A stretch of DNA of 64,000 nucleotides from Pseudomonas sp. ISL-84 (lineage in GTDB: Bacteria > Bacillota > Bacilli > Bacillales > Cytobacillaceae). The stretch covers positions 47,849 to 111,848 of the forward strand of contig JAGGRA010000022.1 of the NCBI GenBank assembly GCA_018613035.1, written 5' to 3'. The position numbers and the translations under genes are program-made. This document shows positions 10,498 to 20,274 of this stretch, one piece after another (positions within the stretch are counted from its first letter, which is position 1; every line of letters starts with the position of its first letter). The notes beneath the pieces are model-generated. The model searched no databases, had not been told where the DNA came from, and was given only the letters and a program-made list of their open reading frames with translations.

Positions 10498-11976
10498 TTG
10501 GAAAAGGTTGATATTTTTAAAGATATTGCCGAAAGAACTGGCGGCGATATATATTTTGGAGTAGTTGGCGCAGTTCGCACCGGCAAATCCACATTTATAA
10601 AGAAATTTATGGAGCTTGTTGTATTGCCGAATATGGACAATGAAGCAGACCGTGCTCGCACACAGGATGAACTTCCGCAAAGCGCTGCCGGCAAAACGAT
10701 TATGACCACAGAACCAAAATTCGTGCCTAACCAGGCTGCTACGGTCCATGTGGCAGAAGGATTGGATGTAAACATAAGACTGGTTGACTGTGTAGGCTAT
10801 ACAGTCCCCGGCGCTAAGGGATATGAAGATGAAAATGGCCCAAGAATGATCAATACACCTTGGTATGAAGAGCCGATCCCTTTCCATGAAGCTGCAGAAA
10901 TAGGTACGAGAAAAGTTATTCAGGAGCACTCAACTATCGGCGTTGTGATTACGACTGATGGAACGATTGGCGAGATCCCTCGTGCCAATTATCTGGAGGC
11001 AGAAGAAAGGGTTATTGAGGAACTGAAGGAAGTCGGCAAACCGTTTATCATGATCATCAATAGCGTGCAGCCTCACCATCCGAATACAGATGCGCTTAGA
11101 AATGAACTTTCCGAGAAGTATGATATTCCTGTCCTTGCCATGAGTGTTGAGGGCATGAGGGAATCGGATGTTATGAATGTAATGCGTGAAGCTCTATATG
11201 AATTCCCAGTGCTTGAAGTCAATGTAAATCTTCCAAGCTGGGTGATGGTGCTGCATGAGGATCACTGGCTTCGTGAAAGCTATCAGGAAGCAGTGAAAGA
11301 AACCGTAAAAGACATTAAGAGGCTTAGAGATGTAGACCGTGTGGTCCATCAATTCAGCGAGTTTGAGTTTATTGACCGTGCAGGACTTGCTGGCATTGAG
11401 ATGGGGCAAGGTGTAGCAGAAATAGACTTGTATGCCCCGGATGACCTTTATGATGAAGTACTAAAAGAAATTGTCGGAGTGGAAATCCGCGGAAAAGACC
11501 ATCTGCTTGAACTGATGCAGGAATTTGCCCATGCAAAAGCAGAGTATGACCAAATTTCCGATGCATTAAGAATGGTGAAGCAAACAGGCTACGGCATTGC
11601 TGCTCCTTCGCTCGCTGATATGAGCCTTGATGAACCAGAGATTACACGCCATGGATCACGCTTCGGAGTAAGGCTTAAAGCTGTAGCGCCATCTATTCAT
11701 ATGATAAAAGTAGATGTAGAATCTGAATTCTCTCCTATCATTGGAACAGAAAAGCAAAGTGAAGAACTCGTCCGTTACCTTATGCAGGACTTTGAAGACG
11801 ATCCACTTTCAATCTGGAACTCCGATATCTTCGGCCGCAGCCTGAGCTCAATTGTGAGGGAAGGCATCCAGGCAAAGCTGTCCCTAATGCCTGAGAATGC
11901 AAGATATAAGCTTAAAGAAACTTTGGAAAGAATTATCAACGAAGGCTCTGGCGGATTAATAGCGATTATTCTTTAA
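10498..11976 (+). CDS. spoIVA: Stage IV sporulation protein A
   Basis: This mother-cell ATPase polymerises on the outer forespore membrane and forms the basement layer on which the spore coat assembles. It has the usual 492 residues. The Walker A motif GAVRTGKST is at residues 24-32, and the C-terminus GGLIAIIL matches the conserved anchoring end. The start codon is TTG behind GGGAGGGGAT. It is monocistronic, between terminators. Confidence 0.98.
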   Translation: MEKVDIFKDIAERTGGDIYFGVVGAVRTGKSTFIKKFMELVVLPNMDNEADRARTQDELPQSAAGKTIMTTEPKFVPNQAATVHVAEGLDVNIRLVDCVGYTVPGAKGYEDENGPRMINTPWYEEPIPFHEAAEIGTRKVIQEHSTIGVVITTDGTIGEIPRANYLEAEERVIEELKEVGKPFIMIINSVQPHHPNTDALRNELSEKYDIPVLAMSVEGMRESDVMNVMREALYEFPVLEVNVNLPSWVMVLHEDHWLRESYQEAVKETVKDIKRLRDVDRVVHQFSEFEFIDRAGLAGIEMGQGVAEIDLYAPDDLYDEVLKEIVGVEIRGKDHLLELMQEFAHAKAEYDQISDALRMVKQTGYGIAAPSLADMSLDEPEITRHGSRFGVRLKAVAPSIHMIKVDVESEFSPIIGTEKQSEELVRYLMQDFEDDPLSIWNSDIFGRSLSSIVREGIQAKLSLMPENARYKLKETLERIINEGSGGLIAIIL

Positions 11977-11979
11977 CTT

Positions 11980-12006
11980 GAAGGCTCCGTTTGGAGTCTT
12001 TTTTTA
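11980..12006 (+). terminator. Intrinsic terminator after spoIVA
   Basis: AGGCTCC and GGAGTCTT flank a short GTTT loop, with seven T. Confidence 0.8.
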
Positions 12007-12097
12007 TTATGACTGTGCTAAAGCTCAAGAGGAAAGTTATCAAAGGGGTTATTGGGGATATTAGGTTGTGAACACGCTATTTGTCTATATATCGCCG

Positions 12098-12228
12098 TGT
12101 TGATTGGAGCGGAAGGTGCGAGACTCCTGCGGGAGAAGCGAGTCAAAGGGAGACCCCGCAGGTGCGAATGCACCGAGGAGGCTCCCGGACCGCCCGCGGA
12201 AAGCGAGCGCCTGCAGCGGAAATCAACA
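12098..12228 (+). repeat. Family A repeat, medium form
   Basis: The copy is bounded by a perfect eight-base inverted repeat TGTTGATT/AATCAACA. Inside are CCTGCGGG (12127-12134) pairing with CCCGCAGG (12155-12162), a GGTGC-GAAT-GCACC hairpin at 12161-12174, and a GC-rich right part. It lacks the GAAAATGC hairpin module of the longer copies. Confidence 0.8.
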
Positions 12229-12494
12229 CCCAATTCAACAGAGGGATTTTAAAAAATTATTACGATGAAAAAGTAATCCTTCTTCAGGAGATAGGTATTT
12301 AAATGTTTATAACAGCCACTTTCGGGTAAGAAATAAAGGTCAACTTATTACAAATATGTTGCAAAGAAGAAAAGATTCCCATTAAATCATGAAATATTCT
12401 TGATAAGAGTAAATGATTGTGATAATCTTTTAACAGAATTACCGTTGTGGTGGCCAAAACCCTTATTATTAAAGGATTTTTGATAATTTATGGA

Positions 12495-12523
12495 TTGAAA
12501 TTTTTCCTTTCATAATTTATTAT
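12495..12523 (+). promoter_or_regulatory. Predicted SigA promoter of hbs
   Basis: TTGAAA at 12495-12500 and TATTAT at 12518-12523 are separated by 17 bases. This leaves a leader of about 110 bases before the hbs start. The remainder of 12229-12494 is AT-rich with no supported gene. Confidence 0.55.
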
Positions 12524-12641
12524 TAGGCTTGTTAAACAAAAACACGCCATAACGTATAGAATTCAGTAATTTTGTTTACAAATGTATGTAAGGAATCTTA
12601 TTTTACTGGGTTTTATCGATATTTGGGAGGAGGTGAAAGGC

Positions 12642-12914
12642 ATGAACAAGACAGAACTAATTAACGCAGTTGCTGAAGCTGGCGAACTTTCTAAAAAAGA
12701 CGCAACTAAAGCAGTTGATGCTGTTTTCGATACAATCTTAGATGCTTTGAAAAATGGTGATAAGGTACAACTAATCGGTTTTGGAAACTTCGAGGTTCGC
12801 GAGCGTGCTGCCCGTAAAGGACGCAACCCGCAAACTGGCGAAGAAATCGAAATCGCTGCAAGCAAAGTTCCTGCTTTCAAACCAGGCAAAGCGCTTAAAG
12901 ATGCAGTTAAGTAA
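12642..12914 (+). CDS. hbs: DNA-binding protein HU
   Basis: This 90-residue histone-like nucleoid protein bends and compacts DNA as a dimer. The sequence has the full HU fold, including the beta-arm signature [18 protein letters not shown]. The frame extends upstream, but the very strong GGGAGGAGGTG site at 12626-12636 and family length fix the ATG at 12642. Expected to be highly expressed; it has its own promoter and terminator. Confidence 0.98.
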   Translation: MNKTELINAVAEAGELSKKDATKAVDAVFDTILDALKNGDKVQLIGFGNFEVRERAARKGRNPQTGEEIEIAASKVPAFKPGKALKDAVK

Positions 12915-12951
12915 TGTACATAAAAGTGCTTAAAGCTTATGCTTGAGCTAA

Positions 12952-12978
12952 AAACCGCGATTCGTTCGCGGTTTTTTC
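12952..12978 (+). terminator. Intrinsic terminator after hbs
   Basis: AAACCGCGA pairs with TCGCGGTTT around a five-base loop, with six T. Confidence 0.9.
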
Positions 12979-12987
12979 TATTTTTTA

Positions 12988-13217
12988 GGGTCTGTTATAG
13001 CTCATTGTTGATAGGAGGAAGGAGCAATTTCCTGCCAGAATGCATTTGCGTTTTCTTCGTGCGTCTTCATTCGGGGATGTTTAATCAACTTCCCGCGAGA
13101 GAAGCGGGTCAAAGGGAGCCCTCGCAGGAGCAAAGCAACGAGGAGCGTCGGGACCGCGGACCCCCCGCGGAAATGGAGTGCCTGGAGCGGAAATCAACAG
13201 GCAAATATAACAGGGCC
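12988..13217 (+). repeat. Family A repeat, long form
   Basis: The outer arms GGTCTGTTAT and ATAACAGGGCC are imperfectly inverted; the inner arms are TTGTTGAT near 13006 and AATCAACA near 13192. The hairpin module AGAATGC...GCGTTTT and the CCCGCGAG/CTCGCAGG module are both present. It lies between the hbs terminator and folE. Part of it reads open on the plus strand, but only because it is GC-rich repeat sequence. Confidence 0.75.
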
Positions 13218-13342
13218 TTAAAATAAAATAATCACTGCCTATGCTCTATGCAAATACAGATTCAGCTTTGCGCAGAACAAATGGGTTATGCTAATATGAA
13301 CATATTATTACACACAGTGTTATAGCATAGGAGGAAGCAATT

Positions 13343-13909
13343 ATGGCAGACGTAAATCGTGCCCAGATAGAAGATGCGGTACGTTTAATATTAGAAGCAA
13401 TCGGTGAAGACCCAAATCGGGAAGGGCTCCTTGATACACCGAAACGTGTAGCAAAAATGTATGAAGAAGTTTTTATGGGATTAAACCAGGATCCTAAAGA
13501 ATATTTTGAGACAGTATTTGGCGAAGATCACGAAGAGCTTGTCTTGGTCAAGGATATTCCTTTCTATTCCATGTGCGAACATCACCTTGTGCCATTTTTT
13601 GGTGTCGCCCATGTCGCCTATATTCCAAGGAACGGAAGGGTAACGGGATTAAGTAAGCTTGCCAGGGCTGTAGAGGCAGTAGCAAAAAGGCCGCAGCTTC
13701 AAGAACGCATTACATCCACAGTTGCTAACTCCATTCTCGAGAAGCTTGAGCCGCATGGTGTAATGGTCGTTGTCGAAGCGGAACATATGTGCATGACAAT
13801 GCGTGGAGTTAAAAAGCCTGGTTCCAAAACAGTTACTTCAGCTGTAAGAGGTGTGTTTGCGAATGATGCAAGAGCAAGGGCAGAAGTGCTATCATTAATC
13901 AAACAATAA
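13343..13909 (+). CDS. folE: GTP cyclohydrolase I
   Basis: This enzyme converts GTP to dihydroneopterin triphosphate, the first step of folate synthesis. The 188-residue protein carries the zinc ligands in SMCEHH (Cys78, His81) and a second Cys near 149 in the [10 protein letters not shown] signature, diagnostic for type IA FolE. A TAGGAGGAA site precedes the ATG. The gene is next to mtrB, as in B. subtilis where the two form one operon. Confidence 0.97.
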   Translation: MADVNRAQIEDAVRLILEAIGEDPNREGLLDTPKRVAKMYEEVFMGLNQDPKEYFETVFGEDHEELVLVKDIPFYSMCEHHLVPFFGVAHVAYIPRNGRVTGLSKLARAVEAVAKRPQLQERITSTVANSILEKLEPHGVMVVVEAEHMCMTMRGVKKPGSKTVTSAVRGVFANDARARAEVLSLIKQ

Positions 13910-13967
13910 TCTTGGCAGCGAGAATATAAAATATGCATTCTTATTTTTACAGAAAGAATAAATTTGG

Positions 13968-14001
13968 AAAGGCTGAAAGATAAAAACTTTTGGCCTTTTT
14001 T
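13968..14001 (+). terminator. Probable terminator between folE and mtrB
   Basis: AAAGGC and AAAG pair with CTTT and GCCTTT, followed by a T run. It would separate or attenuate mtrB from folE. Confidence 0.6.
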
Positions 14002-14047
14002 AGTAAAAAATTATACTTGCCAAAATATATAGTAAAGGAAGTTATAA

Positions 14048-14284
14048 ATGGAAAAGAAAAGTCCGGCGGGCAATGATTATATAGTGATTAAAGCAAAAGA
14101 AGATGGTGTAAATGTTATTGGTTTAACACGGGGATCTGATACAAGGTTCCATCATTCGGAAAAGCTGGATCAGGGGGAAGTTATGATTGCCCAATTTACA
14201 GAACACACATCGGCTATAAAGGTGCGGGGAAACGCGAGGATCATGACCTGTTATGGTGAACTTGAAAGCGATGCGAAAAAATAA
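14048..14284 (+). CDS. mtrB: Tryptophan RNA-binding attenuation protein (TRAP)
   Basis: TRAP assembles an 11-subunit ring that, when loaded with tryptophan, binds GAG/TAG repeats in trp leader RNA and promotes termination. The 78-residue sequence retains the family core, including VNVIGLTRG and the KIRG-like KVRGNA with the RNA-contacting Lys/Arg near residues 58-60. It starts at ATG behind AAGGAAG. The trp genes it would regulate are not in the expected place downstream (see findings). Confidence 0.96.
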   Translation: MEKKSPAGNDYIVIKAKEDGVNVIGLTRGSDTRFHHSEKLDQGEVMIAQFTEHTSAIKVRGNARIMTCYGELESDAKK

Positions 14285-14329
14285 ATTCGTATGGTAAAAA
14301 CGGACATAATTGTTTTTCAAGATAATGTC

Positions 14330-14359
14330 CTGACATGTTTCTGTAATTTATGATATAAT
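14330..14359 (+). promoter_or_regulatory. Predicted SigA promoter of the hepS-menG-hepT operon
   Basis: CTGACA at 14330-14335 and an extended -10 TGATATAAT ending at 14359 are separated by 18 bases. An imperfect GGACATAATT/GATAATGTCC hairpin just upstream (14302-14330) may close mtrB transcription. The 249-base leader to hepS holds no recognised element. Confidence 0.7.
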
Positions 14360-14608
14360 TGTCTCTGCTTAATTAATAATGCAGATGATAACAAGATAGC
14401 AGTAAAAAGGGCTTTTTTTATGCCTGATGTATATATATTTCATAGTAAACAATGAATAGGTCAAAAATAGACTATATAATCTCAAAGATAAATGTGTTTA
14501 ACAATTTTGATAAAGCTTCTCCTGTCTTTTCCCTTTAGATTTACATGCTCAGGGAGCAAGGAGGCTGCTGCGGGAAATAGAAAACTTAGGGGAAACAAGG
14601 GTGATTAC

Positions 14609-15418
14609 ATGCATGACGTGAAGATTAAATTGGCAGATATCAAAGAACAGATTGAGAAAAAGGTACACCACCCTTATCTGCTCAGATATATTGATTCCCC
14701 CGTTATAGACGAAGATAAGCTTCTGCTCTTAATCTCTATCCTGGATGAAATAAAACTTTCAGAAACAAAGGCAGAGCAATATGCAGTAACGGCTATGCTT
14801 ATCCAGATCGCCCTTGATACCCATGAACTTGTAATGAACGATGAGTCTGAAGGCGAAGACTTTAAACACAGACAGCTTACTGTCCTTGCAGGCGTATATT
14901 ACAGCGGCTTATATTATAAAATTCTTGCCGCACTTGATGATATCAGCATGATTCGTGCACTGGCTGATGGGATTAAAGATGTGAATGAGCATAAAATATC
15001 CCTTTACCAGAAAGCCCCTGATGCAGTTGATCACTTAATGAATTCCGTTAAGAAGATTGAGGCTGCCCTATTCGAAAAGCTGACCGATGCTTATTCCAAG
15101 ACAGATTGGAAAGAAGTTGCCTCCAATCTTCTATTTATTAAACGGTTAATTGCCGAGAAAGAGCAATTTATTAACAACGGCACTTCAATTGTTTTTGAAG
15201 CGCTGAAAAAGCTGACATTCCCAAAAGTGAAAGAGATGTCTGCTGAACAGCAAAACTATCTGCTTCTGATTTGTGACAGATATATTGACTTTTCCAGAAA
15301 TCTGGTTGATCAATATCTGATAAAAATCCCTTTTGTAAACGAATTGTTAGAACAGCGTATTCATTTCATTTTTAATCATAGTCAGTCTGTGGCTAAAACT
15401 TTTGTGGAAGAAGGGTAA
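14609..15418 (+). CDS. hepS: Heptaprenyl diphosphate synthase component I
   Basis: This is the small non-catalytic subunit that pairs with HepT to make the C35 side chain of menaquinone-7. The sequence is mostly alpha-helical and 269 residues long from the ATG at 14609, which follows AAGGGTG; the open frame extends upstream without support. Identity rests on the recognisable N-terminal MHDVKIKLADIKEQIEKK segment and on the hepS-menG-hepT order. Confidence 0.92.
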   Translation: MHDVKIKLADIKEQIEKKVHHPYLLRYIDSPVIDEDKLLLLISILDEIKLSETKAEQYAVTAMLIQIALDTHELVMNDESEGEDFKHRQLTVLAGVYYSGLYYKILAALDDISMIRALADGIKDVNEHKISLYQKAPDAVDHLMNSVKKIEAALFEKLTDAYSKTDWKEVASNLLFIKRLIAEKEQFINNGTSIVFEALKKLTFPKVKEMSAEQQNYLLLICDRYIDFSRNLVDQYLIKIPFVNELLEQRIHFIFNHSQSVAKTFVEEG

Positions 15419-15421
15419 GGT

Positions 15422-16129
15422 ATGCAGCAATCAAAAGAAGAGCGAGTTCATAGTGTTTTTGAAAAGATTTATGGCAACTACGATAAAATGAATTCAGTTA
15501 TTAGTTTTCAGCAGCATCTCAGATGGCGCAAGGATACCATGAAAAAAATGAATGTCCAAAAAGGATCGAAAGCCCTCGATGTTTGCTGTGGCACAGCTGA
15601 TTGGTCCATTGCACTTGCTGAAGCTGTTGGCGGCAATGGTCAAGTAGTCGGGCTTGATTTTAGCAAAAACATGCTGAAAATTGGTGAGGAAAAAATTAAA
15701 GAACGGAAGCTTGAACAAGTTGAACTTGTTCATGGAAATGCCATGGATCTGCCTTTTCCCGATAATTCATTTGATTATGTGACAATCGGCTTCGGGCTAA
15801 GGAATGTCCCCGACTACATGCAGGTATTAAAAGAAATGCACCGTGTTGTAAAACCTGGCGGAATAGCAGTGTGTCTGGAAACCTCACAGCCCACTATGCT
15901 CGGTTATAAACAAGCCTATTATTTCTACTTCCGTTTTATTATGCCGATGTTCGGCAAACTTTTTGCCAAAAGCTTTAATGAATATTCTTGGCTGCAGGAA
16001 TCTGCAAGAGATTTCCCTGGAATGAGAGAATTGGCGGAAATGTTCCAGGAAACAGGTTTTAAGAATGTCACATATAAGCCATATAGCGGCGGAGTGGCAG
16101 CTGTACACATTGGAACTAAACAAAAATAA
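15422..16129 (+). CDS. menG: Demethylmenaquinone methyltransferase
   Basis: This SAM-dependent enzyme carries out the last step of menaquinone synthesis. The 235-residue protein has the SAM-binding [10 protein letters not shown] motif near residues 51-60 and the UbiE/MenG signatures [10 protein letters not shown] and [10 protein letters not shown]. It starts three bases after hepS ends and is flanked by the two prenyl synthase subunits, so the operon couples tail synthesis with ring methylation. Confidence 0.96.
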   Translation: MQQSKEERVHSVFEKIYGNYDKMNSVISFQQHLRWRKDTMKKMNVQKGSKALDVCCGTADWSIALAEAVGGNGQVVGLDFSKNMLKIGEEKIKERKLEQVELVHGNAMDLPFPDNSFDYVTIGFGLRNVPDYMQVLKEMHRVVKPGGIAVCLETSQPTMLGYKQAYYFYFRFIMPMFGKLFAKSFNEYSWLQESARDFPGMRELAEMFQETGFKNVTYKPYSGGVAAVHIGTKQK

Positions 16130-16205
16130 TAACTTGTTCTGAATGTTTCTCATTGTACAATGCAGTAAACAGCAGACGGGATTGATAAGCTGGGTGAGTT
16201 GGAAA

Positions 16206-17168
16206 ATGAAATTGAAAATGATGTATTCATTTTTGAATTCAGATTTAAATGTGATAGAGGACGAGTTGGAGGAGACAATTAAAGCAGAGTCTCCCCTATT
16301 GCATCAGGCATCACTGCATTTACTGCAGGCCGGGGGGAAAAGAATTCGCCCAGTTTTTGTCCTGCTTGCAGCAAAATTCGGAAATTACGATATTAATAAA
16401 ATTAAAAATGTGGCCGTTTCACTGGAGCTTATCCATATGGCATCTCTTGTCCATGATGATGTCATTGATGATGCAGAGATACGCCGCGGCAAGCCGACTA
16501 TCAAAGCGAAGTGGGACAACAAGATCGCCATGTATACAGGCGACTATATTTTCGCGCGTGCTCTCGAATTAATAACGAATGTTGAAAACCCGCATGCACA
16601 TAAAATTTTGTCCCATACACTAGTTGAGCTATGTATCGGTGAAATTGAGCAAATCAAAGATAAGTATAATTACGACCAAAATGTAAGGACTTATTTTCGG
16701 AGAATAAAAAGAAAAACGGCAATGCTGATAGCTGTAAGCTGCCAATTGGGTGCCATTGCAGCAAATGTGGAAGATGATATACATAAGAAGCTTTTCAAAT
16801 TTGGTTATTTTGTCGGCATGTCCTATCAAATTATTGATGATGTCCTTGATTTTATCGGAACGGAAAAGGAGCTCGGCAAACCTGCGGGAGGAGATCTTCA
16901 CCAGGGGAATATAACACTTCCTGTCCTTTTTGCTATGGAAGATAAGGCCGTTCGCGAGGAAATCATCAAAGTTCACGATGGAACTGAGCGTTCGGATATT
17001 GAGGAAATCATTAAACTGGTTAAGGATTCAGGTGCAATTGAAAAATCTCTTCATATAAGTGACATGTATCTGCAAAAGGCTTTGGAGGTTTTGGAAGAGC
17101 TTCCGCCATCCAAGTCCAAGAAGGCTTTGCGGGATATTGCCAAGTTTATTGGCAAGAGAAAATTCTAA
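16206..17168 (+). CDS. hepT: Heptaprenyl diphosphate synthase component II
   Basis: This is the catalytic polyprenyl synthase subunit. The first aspartate-rich motif DDVIDD is at residues 84-89 and the second, DDVLDF, is near 216-221. An upstream extension to 16143 is open, but the ATG at 16206 gives MKLKMMYSFL, which matches the N-terminus of the Geobacillus enzyme and its 320-residue length. It uses isopentenyl diphosphate and allylic primers supplied by Fni. Confidence 0.95.
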   Translation: MKLKMMYSFLNSDLNVIEDELEETIKAESPLLHQASLHLLQAGGKRIRPVFVLLAAKFGNYDINKIKNVAVSLELIHMASLVHDDVIDDAEIRRGKPTIKAKWDNKIAMYTGDYIFARALELITNVENPHAHKILSHTLVELCIGEIEQIKDKYNYDQNVRTYFRRIKRKTAMLIAVSCQLGAIAANVEDDIHKKLFKFGYFVGMSYQIIDDVLDFIGTEKELGKPAGGDLHQGNITLPVLFAMEDKAVREEIIKVHDGTERSDIEEIIKLVKDSGAIEKSLHISDMYLQKALEVLEELPPSKSKKALRDIAKFIGKRKF

Positions 17169-17357
17169 TAAAGCAGACCAGGGCACCTATCTCCTCCGAT
17201 GGTGCCCAACCGTGTATATTGTTTTTTAGCTGTTCCGTATCACTTGCATTGAAATCCGGCTGGATAGACGGGAATCATGCATTTTTATGTCCTTTTTTTA
17301 AAGCGCTTCCAGATTTCTATTGCTAAATTGTCGAAACAATGTTAATATTTTCGTGGA

Positions 17358-17385
17358 TTGTCAGAGAATGATTAATCACTATACA
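17358..17385 (+). promoter_or_regulatory. Predicted SigA promoter of ndk
   Basis: TTGTCA and TATACA are separated by 16 bases, ending 22 bases before the ndk start. Confidence 0.5.
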
Positions 17386-17407
17386 TATGTTTTAGGAGTG
17401 GAATTAA

Positions 17408-17854
17408 ATGGAAAGAACATTTTTGATGGTTAAACCTGATGGAGTACAGCGCAATTTAATCGGTGAAATCGTTTCCCGTTTCGAAAAGAAAGGCTTCCAG
17501 CTTGTTGGCGGTAAGCTTATGAGCATTAGCAAAGAGCTTGCAGAAGAGCATTATGGAGAGCACAAAGAGCGTCCATTCTTCGGCGAACTTGTAGACTTCA
17601 TCACTTCCGGCCCTGTTTTTGCTATGGTTTGGGAAGGTGAAAATGTTATTGCAACAGCCCGCCAAATGATGGGTTCAACTAATCCGAAAGATGCGGCTCC
17701 TGGAACAATCCGCGGAGACTTCGGCATCACTGTAGGGAAAAATGTTATCCATGGTTCAGATTCACCTGCAAGTGCAGAACGTGAAATCGGTCTATTCTTC
17801 AAAGAAGAGGAAAAAGTGGAATATACTAAATTAATGAATGAATGGATTAACTAA
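17408..17854 (+). CDS. ndk: Nucleoside diphosphate kinase
   Basis: This enzyme transfers the gamma phosphate of ATP to nucleoside diphosphates through a phosphohistidine. The active-site His115 lies in NVIHGSDSP, and the protein has the standard 148 residues. It stands between its own promoter and terminator, between hepT and cheR as in B. subtilis. Confidence 0.98.
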   Translation: MERTFLMVKPDGVQRNLIGEIVSRFEKKGFQLVGGKLMSISKELAEEHYGEHKERPFFGELVDFITSGPVFAMVWEGENVIATARQMMGSTNPKDAAPGTIRGDFGITVGKNVIHGSDSPASAEREIGLFFKEEEKVEYTKLMNEWIN

Positions 17855-17860
17855 TGTGAA

Positions 17861-17892
17861 AAAAGCACTTGTCGCTGACAAGTGCTTTTTTT
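17861..17892 (+). terminator. Intrinsic terminator after ndk
   Basis: AAAAGCACTTGTC pairs with GACAAGTGCTTTT with a three-base loop and a T run. Confidence 0.95.
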
Positions 17893-17992
17893 GTAACCGA
17901 ATACAAAAATCCGTTTAGAGGACCGGAAAGCATCAAGGGGAAAAAGACGGTGCAGCACCGCTGCTCATTGAGCTAAATTTGAGGAGAAAACC

Positions 17993-18766
17993 ATGGAGCG
18001 GGATTATCAGGAATTTATCATAAATATTAAAAGAAAAACGGGGATTGACCTTTCACTTTATAAGGAAGCACAAATGAAAAGAAGGCTGACCTCTCTTTAC
18101 GAGAAAAAAGGTTTTAAAACCTTTGAAGATTTTTATAGTGGAATGAATAGGGACAGGGAATTACTGAACGAGTTTTTAGATCGGATGACCATTAATGTTT
18201 CAGAATTTTACCGAAACGCCAAGCGCTGGGAGGTGATGGAAAAAAATATTCTCCCAGGGATTCTTAAACAAAACAAGGCTCCCAGGATTTGGAGTGCAGC
18301 TTGCTCGACGGGTGAAGAGCCTTATACAATAGCGATGATTTTATCCAAATTTTTGCCATTATCACAAATTAAGGTAACTGCAACGGATATTGATGAAAAT
18401 GCCCTTGCGCGGGCCAGGATGGGCATCTATCCTGAAAGATCTCTGAATGAAGTCCCTGAACCTATGAAACAAAGATTCTTTAGACGCGAAGGAAGTTTTT
18501 ATAAAATATCTGATGACATCAAGAAGACAGTAATGTTTAAAAAACAAAACCTGCTTGCTGATAATTTTGGAGGACCCTATGATTTAATTGTGTGCAGGAA
18601 TGTCTTAATTTATTTTACGGAAGAGGCAAAGGATGGTCTCTATCATAAATTTAGCAGTGCATTAAAGAAGGATGGTATATTCTTTGTTGGCAGCACAGAA
18701 CAAATCTTCAATCCTGGGCGTTATCATTTTGAGTCTGCTGAAACCTTCTTTTACAGAAAGCTTTAA
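17993..18766 (+). CDS. cheR: Chemotaxis protein methyltransferase CheR
   Basis: This enzyme methylates glutamates of chemoreceptors using SAM, setting adaptation. The 257-residue protein has the N-terminal helical CheR domain (residues 1-75) and the C-terminal methyltransferase domain with WSAACSTGEEPYT near residues 100-112 and VCRNVLIYF near 200. A GAGGAG site precedes the ATG. It is alone here, apart from the main motility loci. Confidence 0.95.
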   Translation: MERDYQEFIINIKRKTGIDLSLYKEAQMKRRLTSLYEKKGFKTFEDFYSGMNRDRELLNEFLDRMTINVSEFYRNAKRWEVMEKNILPGILKQNKAPRIWSAACSTGEEPYTIAMILSKFLPLSQIKVTATDIDENALARARMGIYPERSLNEVPEPMKQRFFRREGSFYKISDDIKKTVMFKKQNLLADNFGGPYDLIVCRNVLIYFTEEAKDGLYHKFSSALKKDGIFFVGSTEQIFNPGRYHFESAETFFYRKL

Positions 18767-19101
18767 TAGAAAAGCCGAGTATGGAGGATGATTTGATGTC
18801 ATCCTCTTATTTAATTTCGTTGAAATAATAGAAGTTTTCGCTGATTTATAAAATAATTTTTTGATCTTACTTTTTTTTGGACTCCATCTTACATTCTAAA
18901 ACAATCCAGTGGCACTCAAATTACCCACAGAGGACCTAAGCCCCTCCATTTTTTGTAGTATGTTCCTTTACGTGTTAAAATGGCTCCATTCATAAGAAGA
19001 AATAAAATATTATAGGAATTTTCAAATTTTATCTATTCTTATATTTATCATTATGTTATATTGGTACATAATCCTTTAATGAGTTGAAGGGGGAAAGAGT
19101 T
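18767..19101. other. Gap between cheR and aroC
   Basis: A GAGGATGA/TCATCCTC hairpin at 18784-18806 with only a weak T-rich tail may end cheR. The rest is AT-rich. No gene or clear promoter could be supported. Confidence 0.5.
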
Positions 19102-20274
19102 TTGAGATATCTTACATCTGGTGAATCTCACGGACCGCAGCTGACCACTATAATAGAAGGGTTGCCTGCCGGAATGCCGCTGCTTGATTCCGATATAAAT
19201 GAAGAATTGGCCCGACGCCAGAAAGGCTATGGCAGAGGCAGAAGGATGCAAATTGAAAAGGATACCGTCCAAATAACTGGCGGCATCAGGCATGGCTATA
19301 CATTGGGGTCGCCAGTCGCCCTTGTGGTAGAGAATAATGACTGGAAGCACTGGACCAAGATTATGGGCCAGGAACCTCTAAATCCGGAAGATGAGACAGA
19401 GGTAAAAAGGAAGATCTCCCGTCCGCGCCCAGGGCATGCAGATTTAAACGGAGCCCTTAAATATGGGCACAGGGATATGAGAAATGTTCTTGAGCGATCT
19501 TCTGCAAGGGAAACTACAGTAAGAGTCGCAGCCGGATCGGTTGCCAAAAAATTGTTATCTGAGCTGGGGATTCAAGTTGCAGCACATGTCATTGAAATAG
19601 GCGGAGTTGCTTCCTCAGTAAAAGAATATTCCACATTAGAAGAATTAAAACAAATTACGGAAGAATCGCCGGTTCGCTGTCTTGACCCGGATGCCGGGCA
19701 AAAGATGATGGAAGCGATTGACACTGCGAAAGAAAATGGTGACTCCATTGGCGGAGTTGTGGAAGTGATTGTTGAAGGAATGCCGCCTGGAGTTGGAAGC
19801 TATGTACACTATGACCGCAAGCTTGATTCCAAGCTGGCAGGTGCAATGGTTAGTATTAATGCTTTTAAAGGCGTTGAATTCGGCATTGGATTTGAAGCAG
19901 CCAGAAAGCCTGGCAGTGAGGTCCATGATGAGATTGCGTGGGATCCTGAAAGAGGCTATTACCGCAAAACAAATCGCCTTGGCGGTTTTGAAGGAGGCAT
20001 GTCAACCGGAATGCCAATCGTTGTCAGAGGTGTGATGAAGCCCATCCCTACACTATATAAGCCTCTCCAAAGCGTAGACATTGAAACGAAAGAGCCGTTT
20101 TCCGCAAGCATTGAGCGTTCAGACAGCTGTGCTGTTCCGGCAGCAGCAGTGGTAGCGGAAAATGTGATTGCATGGGAACTCGCTTCGGCACTTGTGGATC
20201 AATTTTACTCAGACAGATTTGAAACATTAAAAGCATCAGTTGAAGAACAAAGAAAATTTGTGAGGGAGTTTTAA
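19102..20274 (+). CDS. aroC: Chorismate synthase
   Basis: This enzyme forms chorismate from EPSP with reduced FMN. The 390-residue protein (from the TTG at 19102, eight bases after GAAGGGGG) begins with the family signature [10 protein letters not shown] and has GRGRRMQIE and [14 protein letters not shown] blocks. B. subtilis calls this gene aroF. The open frame extends to a TTG at 19084, which overlaps the ribosome site and is unlikely. The stop codon overlaps the aroB start. Confidence 0.97.
   Translation: MRYLTSGESHGPQLTTIIEGLPAGMPLLDSDINEELARRQKGYGRGRRMQIEKDTVQITGGIRHGYTLGSPVALVVENNDWKHWTKIMGQEPLNPEDETEVKRKISRPRPGHADLNGALKYGHRDMRNVLERSSARETTVRVAAGSVAKKLLSELGIQVAAHVIEIGGVASSVKEYSTLEELKQITEESPVRCLDPDAGQKMMEAIDTAKENGDSIGGVVEVIVEGMPPGVGSYVHYDRKLDSKLAGAMVSINAFKGVEFGIGFEAARKPGSEVHDEIAWDPERGYYRKTNRLGGFEGGMSTGMPIVVRGVMKPIPTLYKPLQSVDIETKEPFSASIERSDSCAVPAAAVVAENVIAWELASALVDQFYSDRFETLKASVEEQRKFVREF

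Noticed and set aside
12081-12302. Overlapping open frames of 60-70 codons in the family A copy
   Set aside because: They arise from GC-rich repeat sequence, lack ribosome sites and are not alike between copies, so they are not genes.
17184-17209. GGGCACC/GGTGCCC hairpin after hepT as a terminator
   Set aside because: A seven-base stem exists but no T run follows; termination there is not supported.
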